Translations under genes and position numbers: made by a program
Shown: positions 26,914 through 35,312 of the stretch, piece by piece
How positions within the stretch are numbered: position 1 is the first letter of the stretch
How the letters are laid out: each line of letters opens with the position of its first letter
Source of the DNA: DASRDR01 sp044867785
GTDB lineage: Bacteria; Methylomirabilota; Methylomirabilia; Rokubacteriales; DASRDR01
NCBI GenBank assembly: GCA_044867785.1
Contig: JBIOVM010000098.1
Coordinates: forward strand, 32,180 to 96,179
DNA length: 64,000 nucleotides
Reading direction: 5' to 3'
The notes under the pieces: model-generated
Told to the model about the DNA's origin: nothing
Seen by the model: only the letters and a program-made list of their open reading frames with translations
Databases searched by the model: none

Positions 26914-27954
26914 CTAGACGCGTGCGAGCCGACGGAGCCAGCCGTAGGACATCAAGTGGTCGGACAGGAAGGTCTTGAGATAGTCCGTCGGTACCCTCAT
27001 CACCTGGTGACGCCAGATGCGATCGCACGTGTAACACGGCAGCTCTTTCGGGATGTCACCCTTGGCCATCTGGGCGCGCAGGGTCACCAGCCGGGAGTCG
27101 TTCCAGATCTCCCGCAAGGGCTTCGTCTTCAGGTCGCCCATCCCGAGCTTGCCGAAGAAGTCCTGGGGGCAGGCGACGACGGTGCCGTCCCAGTACACCG
27201 ACGTGGAGTACCAGAGGAACGTGCACGGCGTGAACCGCCGCCCATCCGCAAGCAGGGCTTCGCGCGAGAGATCGGGCACGAAGATGTCGCCCGCCCAGTT
27301 GTGCGGCGTACGCAGGACGACGCGATCGAGCGGTAGCCCCTTGAAGTTGTCGAGGAACGCTCGCCGGAGGCGCTTCAGCTCGTGCTTGGGCGGCCCGCCG
27401 ATCTCCATGACCTGGAGCACGGTGAGGGGATGCTTCGCCCCCAGGTCCTTCTTGAGCCGAAGGAAGTCCGTCAGGTGGCCCAGCGCCCACTCGAACTTCG
27501 CGCCGACCCGGTTCTTCTCGTACATGTCCTTCTCGTAGCCGTCGAAGGAGCACGAGAGGAAGTCGAGCCCGGATTCGATCAGCGCCCGGCCCTTCTTCTC
27601 GTTGAGCAGGGTGATGTTCGTGTGGACCCGCGTGTACAGGCCCTTCTGCCGGGCATAGGCGACCATGTCGGCGAGGCGGGGATGCATGAGTGGCTCGCCG
27701 CGGTGGAAGAGGTTCACGTCGTAGGCGTGGTCGGCGACCTGGTCGATGATCGACGTGTAGAGCGCGTAGTCCATGAAGCCGTGGTCTTCCTTGACCACGT
27801 CTTTGTTCGGGCAGTAGCCGCACTTGAGGTTGCAGCGGCTCGTGGACTCGATCCAGAGCCGAACAGGGAGCTGGCCGACCTTGCTCGCGCCGCTCCGGTA
27901 GGCCCAAAGGATGCGCGCCAGACGCGCTACATGGCGAAGGTGTCGCCGGTCCAC
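26914..27954 (-). CDS. Radical SAM/SPASM-domain protein
   Basis: 346 residues. The 4Fe-4S/SAM motif CNLKCGYC places cysteines at 41, 45 and 48. HRGEPLMHP follows as in SPASM-type radical SAM enzymes. The C-terminal part has CTFLWYSTSVYWDG, VACPQDF and CYTCDR, cysteines suited to an auxiliary cluster. Such enzymes modify peptides or sugars; in polysaccharide clusters they occur without a known reaction. GTG start 7 bases after TGCTATACT. It lies between the lptD-headed run and the Rml module. Its 3' end is duplicated in the following intergenic stretch. Confidence 0.85.
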   Translation of the reverse strand: MDRRHLRHVARLARILWAYRSGASKVGQLPVRLWIESTSRCNLKCGYCPNKDVVKEDHGFMDYALYTSIIDQVADHAYDVNLFHRGEPLMHPRLADMVAYARQKGLYTRVHTNITLLNEKKGRALIESGLDFLSCSFDGYEKDMYEKNRVGAKFEWALGHLTDFLRLKKDLGAKHPLTVLQVMEIGGPPKHELKRLRRAFLDNFKGLPLDRVVLRTPHNWAGDIFVPDLSREALLADGRRFTPCTFLWYSTSVYWDGTVVACPQDFFGKLGMGDLKTKPLREIWNDSRLVTLRAQMAKGDIPKELPCYTCDRIWRHQVMRVPTDYLKTFLSDHLMSYGWLRRLARV

Positions 27955-27961
27955 TCGCCCG

Positions 27962-27970
27962 AGTATAGCA
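27962..27970 (-). promoter_or_regulatory. Extended -10 promoter TGCTATACT, leaderless spacing
   Basis: Minus-strand TGC-TATACT ends 7 bases before the GTG at 27954, so transcription should begin about at the start codon. It gives the radical SAM gene its own promoter despite lying 53 bases after the upstream gene. Confidence 0.65.
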
Positions 27971-28006
27971 GACGGAGGTTGCGCGGCCGCGCGCAGTCGG
28001 GACCGG

Positions 28007-30784
28007 TCACTGGCCGGGACGCACGACCTCGACCCGGCTCAGCGCGAGCGTCGTCTCCAGGGTCGGGGCGAGGCCGCGCCACCAACGGTGCAAGCGCCAT
28101 CCCGACCGCGGGTTCCAGACGCCGGCCACCACCCGGTACCGCCCCGGCGCGAGGTCGGGGGGCACCGCGAGGCGCCGCCGGACGCTCACGTGCTGGGGAC
28201 CCGAACCGAGCCCGGACAGGAGGCCGGGCAGCGGGAAGTCGTCCCCGAAGTGCGTTTCCGGGCCCTCGGGCTGCCCGACGGCGCGGAAGTGCACCCAGAC
28301 CATCAGCGGGGACGAGGTGTCCGCGAGCACGCGCCAGTGCGTCGTGAGGTCGACCGCCTCCCCGGCTCGGAGAGGCTGGGGCGCGATGTCGTATCCCCGG
28401 AGCTCGACGACCCCGCCGAGCACCGCGCCGATGGTCGTCGACGGGGCGAGTGACGCGTCGGCCTCGGCGGTGAGCCTGGCCGCCTCCGGGACGTCGCCGT
28501 CGGCGGCGGCGAGACGGGCGCGGAGGCGCCAGAGCTCCGCGTGCACGCGCTCGGGGGCGAACCCGCGCGCGATGTCCGCATAGGCGGCGCGCGCCTCCTC
28601 CACGAGGCCGACCTTCGCGAGCCGTGCGGCGTAATCGACCGGCGACCGGGTCCTCGCCCGGAGCGCGGTCGTCAGCCGCGAATAGGCGCCGTAGCCGCTC
28701 GGGTCGTCGGGGGCGACGCGCATCGCGTCGCGATAGCGAGGGAGGGCGGCGGCCGCGTGCCCGGTGGCTTCCAGCTGGCGGCCCTCACGCACGAGGCCGG
28801 CGGCCACTTCGGGTGAGGCGCCGGGCGGGCTCGGTCCTACCAAGAAGAGCTCGGCCACGCTCCATCGCCCGCCGGGACCCGCGTCCATCAGCCGCACGCG
28901 CCGTGTCGTCACCGGCGCGAAGCGCACGGTCAGGGTTCGGCTGGGCCCGATCCGCGCGGCGCCGTTCTCCCAGCGGGTCGCGACGGCCAGAGGGAGGAGC
29001 TGGGCCACCTGCTCCCAACCGCGCCCGGCGTCGATCATGACGAGGAGGTGCTCCGGCGCTCGCTCGGCGCGGTCGTTGATGAGCACCACTCCGCCGAGCG
29101 TGCGCATGGCGCCGAGGTCCACCTCGACCCAGGCGGATCCGCTGGGGCCCGCCGCGCTCGACCAGCCGGTGTCGAGTCGAGCGTCCACCAGGCTCGAGGC
29201 GTCGCCGCGTCCGTCACTCGCGCGGACGGCCCACCCCGAGCGTGGCAGGGGCGAGACGTCCGACGGCGGCGTGAACTGGTCGAACACCCAGTAGTCGCCG
29301 ATCCGACGCTCCCGGGCCCCGATCTCCGCCGCGGCCAGCCAGTGGCGGAAGTACTCGACGCCGGCCTGCACCACGTAGGCCGGTCGCGGCGAGTCGTCGA
29401 CGGCGCGCGTATGCGGCGGGTAGCGGTCGTTGAACGGCTGGGCGACGATGACGTCCCCGCCGCTGTCGAAGGTGAGCCGGGGAGCGACCCAGTACGTGAA
29501 GGCGTACGCGCGCGGGAGGTCGTTCGCTCGCAGGAAGGCGAGGAGGCGCTCGTCGGCCTCGCGCTCCTGCCGGTACTGGCGGCGCGCTTGCGGCCAGAGC
29601 GCCGTGATGTCCGGGAGCAGATCGACGCCGACCGCGGCGAGATATAGGGTCACCGCGACGACCGCGCCGACGCGCGACCGGCGCCACGTGAGCTGGGCCG
29701 CCCGCGCCAGCACCAGCGCGAGGAAGGGGACGAGCGGCAGCAGGTAGCGCGGCACCCGGACGTACCCCCCGTACCAGACCACTCCGAGCGTGACGGCGAT
29801 GGCGACGAGCAGCAGGGCTTCGCCGGCGCGGCCGGGGTCGCCTCGCAGGCGCGCGACTCCCACGAGGACACGCCCGAGGAGGAGCGCGACCGCCGCGCCG
29901 AGGATCACCGGGATCGTCCAGGCGAGCACGCCCGGCAGATGGGGTGGATCGCTGCCGCCCGCCTGCACGCCGAGGAGCACCGGCAGGCGCTCGAGGAAGA
30001 GGATCCGGGTGGCCCCGATCCCGGGAAACTGTCCCTGATAGCGGACGCCGGTGCTGAAGGTCGCCCAGTCGTGCGTCAGGTTGTACGCCCAGAACGGGAG
30101 GCTTCCGACGAAGAACGCGCCGATGCCGAGCCAGGCGGCGCGTTGGAGCGGCAGCCGTGGCTCGACCAGGAGCAGGGCGAGCGCGGCCGGGATCAGGGCG
30201 TCGACGATCTGGAAGTTGAAGTAGAGGCCGAGCCCCCCGGCGAGACCCATGGCGATCGCCACCCGGCAGCGCGCGGGCTCGGCAAGGGGACGAGCGAGCC
30301 AGAGCGCCGCGCCGAGGAGGACCAGCTGACCCACGAGCAGGTGCTCGACGTAGTACGACCGGGCCAGCGTGTAGTTCGCCGCCGTGTAGGCGGAGACCCA
30401 GATCGTGAAGAGCATCGCGAGGAGGCCGGCCTCGTGACCGAAGAGCACCCGGCCCGTGCGGTAGACGGCCAGGACGAGCGCGACGGTCGCGAGGGCCGGG
30501 GCCAGGACCAGCGCCCACCGTGATACGCCGAAGAGAGCGAAGAGGGGAGCGGCGACGTACACCTCGGGCACACCGGCGTGGTCCTGCATCCAGAAGAAGA
30601 CGGGGAACTCCCCGCGCAGCACGTAGGCGCCCATCAGCCCGGTCACCGCCTGATCGGCGTCGAGGCGGGGGAAGGCGAGGGGCAACCCGAGGAGGAGGGC
30701 GAGGAGGCCGAGGAGCGCCCAGAAGCGCCAGTCGCGGGAGGCCCGGACGCGCGCCCCGCCCGGCGGCGGCGCGGCGGCGCTCAT
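28007..30784 (-). CDS. GT-C (GT39-like) membrane protein with discoidin, TPR-like and beta-sandwich domains
   Basis: 925 residues. N-terminal 1-400: about ten TM helices, with an early acidic loop (RLDADQAVTG) and WMQDHAG typical of GT39/PMT-like GT-C enzymes. Residues about 520-660: F5/8 type C domain (WSSAAG, WVEVDLGAM). Residues about 670-790: helical TPR-like repeats with AALPRYRDAMRVAPDDP. The last 120 residues form a beta sandwich (LTTHWRVLAD, LAPGRYRVVAGVW) as often found at the ends of such proteins. The ATG overlaps the stop of the GT2 gene (ATGA), consistent with donor lipid made by GT2 and used here. Confidence 0.8.
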   Translation of the reverse strand: MSAAAPPPGGARVRASRDWRFWALLGLLALLLGLPLAFPRLDADQAVTGLMGAYVLRGEFPVFFWMQDHAGVPEVYVAAPLFALFGVSRWALVLAPALATVALVLAVYRTGRVLFGHEAGLLAMLFTIWVSAYTAANYTLARSYYVEHLLVGQLVLLGAALWLARPLAEPARCRVAIAMGLAGGLGLYFNFQIVDALIPAALALLLVEPRLPLQRAAWLGIGAFFVGSLPFWAYNLTHDWATFSTGVRYQGQFPGIGATRILFLERLPVLLGVQAGGSDPPHLPGVLAWTIPVILGAAVALLLGRVLVGVARLRGDPGRAGEALLLVAIAVTLGVVWYGGYVRVPRYLLPLVPFLALVLARAAQLTWRRSRVGAVVAVTLYLAAVGVDLLPDITALWPQARRQYRQEREADERLLAFLRANDLPRAYAFTYWVAPRLTFDSGGDVIVAQPFNDRYPPHTRAVDDSPRPAYVVQAGVEYFRHWLAAAEIGARERRIGDYWVFDQFTPPSDVSPLPRSGWAVRASDGRGDASSLVDARLDTGWSSAAGPSGSAWVEVDLGAMRTLGGVVLINDRAERAPEHLLVMIDAGRGWEQVAQLLPLAVATRWENGAARIGPSRTLTVRFAPVTTRRVRLMDAGPGGRWSVAELFLVGPSPPGASPEVAAGLVREGRQLEATGHAAAALPRYRDAMRVAPDDPSGYGAYSRLTTALRARTRSPVDYAARLAKVGLVEEARAAYADIARGFAPERVHAELWRLRARLAAADGDVPEAARLTAEADASLAPSTTIGAVLGGVVELRGYDIAPQPLRAGEAVDLTTHWRVLADTSSPLMVWVHFRAVGQPEGPETHFGDDFPLPGLLSGLGSGPQHVSVRRRLAVPPDLAPGRYRVVAGVWNPRSGWRLHRWWRGLAPTLETTLALSRVEVVRPGQ

Positions 30785-31482
30785 CGCCGGATGAGCCGCA
30801 GGCGGAGCACCGACGCGAGGTAGGTCCAGAAATACGTGAGGAAGCGCGTCTTGGACTCGCCGCCCTTCCGGATCCGGTAGACCGTCGGGATCTCCAGCAC
30901 CCGGGCGCCTCGGCGGACCACATGGTCCAGGAGGCGGATGGCGTAGTCGCCGTAGCCGTAGAAAACGGCGTCGGGGTCGATGCCGTGGAGCAGCGTCGGC
31001 CGGAACACGAGATACCCGGACAGGTTGTCGTGGATGCGCAGCCCGAGCACGATCCGGATCAGGATGTTGAACGCGTACGACCCCCAGTAGCGGGACCGCG
31101 ACGTGACCATGTCGCCCCCGAGGACGTACCGGGAGCCGATCACCACGTCGAAGTCCTCCACGCAGCGGACCATGAGCGGCAGCAGGGCGGGATCGTGGTT
31201 GCCGTCGGAGTCCATGATCGCGACCACGTCCCCGCGCGCCTCCCGGATGCCCCGATGGATCGCGCTCGCCAGGCCGCGCTCGCCCCGGCGGACGTGAACG
31301 CGCACCGCGGGCTCGGTCCGGAACGTCGCCTCGACGTGCTCGGCCGTGCCGTCCGGCGAAGCGTCGTCGACCACGAGGACCTCGACGGTGAGGCCCGCCC
31401 GCCGGGCGACGGTCAGGACCTCGCCGACGATCTCGGCGATTCCCTCGCGCTCGTTGTACGTGGGCAGGATGACAGAGACCAT
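30781..31482 (-). CDS. GT2 glycosyltransferase, dolichol-phosphate mannose synthase-like
   Basis: 233 residues, soluble single-domain GT-A. VILPTYNEREGI, VVDDASPDGTA, MDSDGNHDP and the late YGYGDYAIRL match the polyprenyl-phosphate mannosyl/glucosyl transferase type; the terminal RFLTYFWTYLASVLRLRLIRR is amphipathic. ATG at 31482 chosen because TGAGG lies 9 bases upstream; a GTG at 31497 is the alternative. It pairs by overlap with the GT-C gene that likely uses its lipid-phosphate sugar. Confidence 0.85.
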   Translation of the reverse strand: MVSVILPTYNEREGIAEIVGEVLTVARRAGLTVEVLVVDDASPDGTAEHVEATFRTEPAVRVHVRRGERGLASAIHRGIREARGDVVAIMDSDGNHDPALLPLMVRCVEDFDVVIGSRYVLGGDMVTSRSRYWGSYAFNILIRIVLGLRIHDNLSGYLVFRPTLLHGIDPDAVFYGYGDYAIRLLDHVVRRGARVLEIPTVYRIRKGGESKTRFLTYFWTYLASVLRLRLIRR

Positions 31483-31533
31483 CGAGGCTCGCCTCACCTC
31501 AGCCGGGCGCGGATCGATCAGGGCTGCGCTCCC

Positions 31534-32628
31534 TCAGCCCCGGCCGAGCTCCCGCACGGCGTCGCATACCGTCGCGATCTCGTGAGGCAGGAGTCCCGTG
31601 CCCGAGGGGAGGTTCATGCCCGTCTTTCCGAGGGCGGTCGCGACCGGGAACCTCGCCTCCACGTGGTAGGGGGGCAGCTCGTGAAGCGGCACGAAGAAGG
31701 GTCGCGAGTCGATGCCGCGGGCGCGAAGCGCCGTCCGCACGGCTTCGCGGTCGAGCCCGAACGCCGGTTCGACGAGGACGGAGTACATCCAGTGGACGCT
31801 CTCGGCCCAGGCCTCGGCCGGCGGCGGCGTGAGACCGGCGATCCCGGCCAGACCGCTCGCGTAGGCGGCGGCGATCTCCTTCCGTCGCGCCAGGATCCGG
31901 TCGGCCTGCTCGAGCTGCGCGCAGCCGATCGCCGCCTGGATGTTCGTCATGCGGTAGTTGAAGCCGATCTCCGGATGGTAGTAGCGGCGTCGGGGATCCA
32001 TGGCGTGGTCGCGCAGGAATGCCGCGCGCTCGGCCAGCTTCGGGTCGTTCGTCACGACCATGCCGCCCTCGCCGGTCGTGATGATCTTGTTCCCGTAGAA
32101 CGAGAAGGCTCCGATGCGGCCGAGGGCGCCCACCCGCCGGCCCTTGTAGCGGGCGCCGTGGGCTTCCGCCGCGTCCTCGACCACGTCGACCCCGTGCGCG
32201 GCTCCCAGCGCGAGGATCGGGTCCATGTCGACGGGATGCCCGTACAGGTGCACGGGAATGATCGCCCGGGTCCGCCCGGTGAGCTTGCGCCGGGCATCTT
32301 CCGGATCCATGCCCCACGTGCGCGGGTCGGCGTCGACCAGCACGGGCGTCGCGCCGGTATAGCGAACGACGTTGGCCGTCGACACGAAGGTCATGTCGGG
32401 CACCAGGACCTCGTCGCCCGGCCCGATCCCGAGGGTGACCAGGCAGAGATGGAGCGCCGTCGTGCCGTTCGACGTGGCCACCCCGTGGCCGGCCTCGCAG
32501 AACGCGGCGAAGTCGCGCTCGAACCGCCCGACGTACTCGCCGAGCGAGGAGATCCATCCCGACTCGACGCAGTCGAGGACGTAGCGCCGGACGCTGTCGG
32601 ACAGCCAAGGGGCGAAGACCGGGATCAT
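31534..32628 (-). CDS. DegT/DnrJ/EryC1 PLP aminotransferase (perosamine synthase-like) A
   Basis: 364 residues. SNGTTALHL, DAAEAHGARYKG and the PLP-lysine motif FSFYGNKIITTGEGGM are all present, as in GDP-perosamine or related 4-aminosugar synthases. The reaction is expected to be Glu-dependent amination of an NDP-4-keto-6-deoxy sugar. The ATG overlaps the stop of the paralogous aminotransferase upstream. A GDP-mannose 4,6-dehydratase-like gene at 44911 in the same run could supply the keto sugar. Confidence 0.87.
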   Translation of the reverse strand: MIPVFAPWLSDSVRRYVLDCVESGWISSLGEYVGRFERDFAAFCEAGHGVATSNGTTALHLCLVTLGIGPGDEVLVPDMTFVSTANVVRYTGATPVLVDADPRTWGMDPEDARRKLTGRTRAIIPVHLYGHPVDMDPILALGAAHGVDVVEDAAEAHGARYKGRRVGALGRIGAFSFYGNKIITTGEGGMVVTNDPKLAERAAFLRDHAMDPRRRYYHPEIGFNYRMTNIQAAIGCAQLEQADRILARRKEIAAAYASGLAGIAGLTPPPAEAWAESVHWMYSVLVEPAFGLDREAVRTALRARGIDSRPFFVPLHELPPYHVEARFPVATALGKTGMNLPSGTGLLPHEIATVCDAVRELGRG

Positions 32629-33863
32629 TCTTGCTCCTCTCGCACCTCGGCCACGGCGTCGCACACGTAGGCGATCTCCGCTTCCGTGAGAGTCGCTCCC
32701 GACGGCAAGTAGAGACCGCGCCGGCAGAGGTCCTCCGCCACCGGGAACCGCTGCCCGCGGAACGCTTCATAGTAGATCGGCTGCAGGTGGATGGGAATGA
32801 AGAAGGTGCGGGTTTCGATCCCGCGCCGCGCGAGTCGTTGCCGCAGCTCGTCCCTCGAGATCCCGAAGGCGTCCTCGACGACGACCCCGTACATCCAGTA
32901 GACGTTCCTGGCCCAGGGCCGCTCGACGGGCAGGGTGAGCCCGGGGATGCCCTTGAGCCGCGCCGAATAGCGGTGGGCGTTCTCCCGGCGGATGGCGACG
33001 AACTCGTCCAGGCGCTCGGTTTGGGCGAGTCCCACCGCGGCCTGCATGTTGGTCATCCGGTAGTTGAACCCGAGGTACTTGTGCCAGAAGTGCCGCTCGT
33101 CCGAGAACGCGTGGTCCCGGAGTCGGCGACCGAGGCTCGCGACCTCCCGGTCGTTGGTGGTCACCATGCCGCCCTCGCCGGTGGTGATGATCTTGTTCGC
33201 GTAGAACGAGAAGGAGGCGGCGCGGCCGAGGCTCCCGACCGGCCGACCGCGGTAGGTCGCGCCGTGCGCCTCGGCGGCGTCCTCCAGGACCCACAGGCCT
33301 CGCCGCTCGGCCAGCTCCAGGACCGGATCCATGTCCACCGGGTGTCCATAGGTGTGCACCACCATGATGCCGCGGGTCCGGGGCGTGATGGCGTCGGCCA
33401 GGCGCGTCACGTCGGGGTTCCAGGTGTCGCGCTCGGCGTCGACCAGGACGGGCATGGCGCCCGTGTACCGGACCGCGTTCGCCGTCGCGATCATCGTGAA
33501 CGTGGGCAGCACGACCTCGTCGCCGGGCTCGAGCCCCAGGGTCACCAGGGCGAGGTGGAGCGACGTGGTCCCGTTCGAGCACGCCACGCCGTACCGGCAG
33601 CCCATTCGCTGGGCGAAGGTCTCCTCGAACTCCCGGACGAACCGGCCGGCCGAGGAGATCCAGTTGGACTGGACGCACTGGGTGAGATACCGCAGCTCGT
33701 TGCCGTCCAGGCGCGGGTCGGACACCGGAATGATCCGGCGCGAGAGCGCCTCCTCCACGACGGGGATGCGGGGGAGGCGCACCTCCAGCGCGGGCTCCGG
33801 GCCGGGAACGATGCGGGCGATCTCGGCCATGACGTCGTCCGGCAGTCGGGTCTCTTCGATCAC
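32625..33863 (-). CDS. DegT/DnrJ/EryC1 PLP aminotransferase (perosamine synthase-like) B
   Basis: 412 residues, close paralogue of the following gene (SNGTTSLHLALVTLGLEPGDEV, DAAEAHGATYRG, FSFYANKIITTGEGGM, GFNYRMTNMQAA). An extra N-terminal segment of about 50 residues (VIEETRLPDD...) precedes the catalytic fold. The GTG start is chosen for its GTGA overlap with the GT2 stop; upstream in-frame residues are Arg-rich and out of family. Tandem retention of two copies suggests two different keto-sugar substrates. Confidence 0.85.
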   Translation of the reverse strand: MIEETRLPDDVMAEIARIVPGPEPALEVRLPRIPVVEEALSRRIIPVSDPRLDGNELRYLTQCVQSNWISSAGRFVREFEETFAQRMGCRYGVACSNGTTSLHLALVTLGLEPGDEVVLPTFTMIATANAVRYTGAMPVLVDAERDTWNPDVTRLADAITPRTRGIMVVHTYGHPVDMDPVLELAERRGLWVLEDAAEAHGATYRGRPVGSLGRAASFSFYANKIITTGEGGMVTTNDREVASLGRRLRDHAFSDERHFWHKYLGFNYRMTNMQAAVGLAQTERLDEFVAIRRENAHRYSARLKGIPGLTLPVERPWARNVYWMYGVVVEDAFGISRDELRQRLARRGIETRTFFIPIHLQPIYYEAFRGQRFPVAEDLCRRGLYLPSGATLTEAEIAYVCDAVAEVREEQE

Positions 33864-34585
33864 GGCCGGCCCTCCTCGGCGCGGCTTCCCCAGCGAAGCC
33901 GCAGAATGGTGCGGGCGTAGATGAGCCCGAGCGCGGCGAACCGGCGGAGGCTCGGGCTGGTCTTGGTCGTCCCCGCGCGGCGCTCGACGCACGCGTAGGG
34001 CACCTCGACCACGCGGCACCCCGCCCGGCAAGCCCGGTGGAGAAAGTCGATGCAGTAGTCGCCGTACGCGTGATCCGATCGGATGGGCACGCGCCGGAGC
34101 GCCGTCCGGCGCGCCGCCACGAAGCCCGACGTCCAGTCGCGAACGGGCCCGCCGAGCCAGAGGGTGCCGAACGCGTTGATCGCGCGCGACGCCAGGACCC
34201 GCGCGGTGGAGTCGCGTGCGTCGCGCCCACCCGGGGCGTAGCGTGAGGCCACGGCCACGTCCGCGCTGGCGGTGGCAGCGACGAGCCGCGGGATGACCTC
34301 GGCGGGCATCGAGCCGTCGGCGTCGAGCCAGACCACGACCTCACCGCGCGTGACGTCGATGCCCTCGGCGATCGCCGACGCCAGCCCTCGGCGGCCCACG
34401 CGGCGGAGCGCGCGCGCCCGCCCGTCGCCGGCGAAGTCCTGGCCCACCACCTCCCAGGTCCGGTCGGGCGAGTCGTCGTCGACGACGAGCACCTCGACGT
34501 CCCCCACCGCGTCCAGGATCTCGCGGACCACGCCGCTGATGACGTCGCGCTCGTTGTAGGTGGGCAGCACGACCGACGCGGTCAC
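33860..34585 (-). CDS. GT2 glycosyltransferase, polyprenyl-phosphate type
   Basis: 241 residues. VVLPTYNERDV, VVDDDSPDRTW, WLDADGSMPAE and HAYGDYCIDFLHRA place it with the GT2 at 30781, with which it shares length and the absence of TM helices. GTG start overlaps the methyltransferase stop; its TGA overlaps the GTG of aminotransferase B. Probably makes a polyprenyl-phosphate hexose. Confidence 0.85.
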   Translation of the reverse strand: MTASVVLPTYNERDVISGVVREILDAVGDVEVLVVDDDSPDRTWEVVGQDFAGDGRARALRRVGRRGLASAIAEGIDVTRGEVVVWLDADGSMPAEVIPRLVAATASADVAVASRYAPGGRDARDSTARVLASRAINAFGTLWLGGPVRDWTSGFVAARRTALRRVPIRSDHAYGDYCIDFLHRACRAGCRVVEVPYACVERRAGTTKTSPSLRRFAALGLIYARTILRLRWGSRAEEGRP

Positions 34586-35310
34586 GCCGGCCCCTTCCGG
34601 GCGACCAGGACCACCGAGCTGCCGAACGGAAGCGGAGCCACGCGCAGGAGCGCGCGCTCGATCGCCTGCACGCCGAGGAGCGCCGCGTTGAGGGGGCGCG
34701 GCAGCGGGAAGACGTCCGAGCCGCCGGCGGCGCCGCGCCGCGCCAGGCGGACGGCCGCCACCGCCGGGAAGACGAGACAGTAGGCATAGGACGCCAGCAG
34801 CGGCGTGAAGCCCGCCGTGCGGACCCGCTCGACCAGCTCGCCCCGCGTGTACCGGCGCGCGCCGTGCACCGCCTGGTCGTGCGCCGACCGGAGCCACTTG
34901 AACGCGGAGTCCGTCACGAGGAGCAGCCCCCCGGGGCGCAGCACGCGGTGACACTCCCGCAGCGCGCCGGCCTCCGAGCGCACGTTTCGGTGATACAGCA
35001 GATCGAGGCAGAGGCAGGCCGCGAACGTGCCCCCGCGAAACGGCAGCGCCTCGGCGCTCCCGCCGGCGAGCCGCGCGAGGCCGCGTCGCCGGGAGAGCGC
35101 GAGCGCCGCCGGGTCGGCGTCGACGCCGAACCACGCGCCCTGCGCGGCCAGGCTCGCCAGCGTGCCGCCCGCGCCGGACCCCACGTCGAGGCCCGGCCCG
35201 GCGAGCGCGCCGTAGCGCCGGAGCAGCGCGAGCACCAGGCGACGCTTCGACTGAAACCACCAGTGCGTGTCCTCGAGCTCGAAGTGCTCGCTGAAGACCC
35301 GGGTGTCCAT
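34582..35310 (-). CDS. Class I SAM-dependent methyltransferase
   Basis: 242 residues. It opens with the short family head HFELEDTHWWFQSKRRLV seen in methyltransferases of glycan loci, then motif I GLDVGSGAGGTL, an acidic VDADP, and HRVLRPGGLLLVTDS. The C-terminal third is partly hydrophobic (YAYCLVFPAVAAVRL). Probably methylates a sugar or lipid-linked intermediate. 2 bases separate it from the upstream GT4. Confidence 0.83.
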   Translation of the reverse strand: MDTRVFSEHFELEDTHWWFQSKRRLVLALLRRYGALAGPGLDVGSGAGGTLASLAAQGAWFGVDADPAALALSRRRGLARLAGGSAEALPFRGGTFAACLCLDLLYHRNVRSEAGALRECHRVLRPGGLLLVTDSAFKWLRSAHDQAVHGARRYTRGELVERVRTAGFTPLLASYAYCLVFPAVAAVRLARRGAAGGSDVFPLPRPLNAALLGVQAIERALLRVAPLPFGSSVVLVARKGPA

Positions 35311-35312
35311 CG

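Noticed and set aside
30520..32670. Long plus-strand open frame across GT2 and aminotransferase genes
   Set aside because: Antisense shadow, rich in Arg/Asp/Val/Gly; the minus-strand genes have full catalytic motifs.
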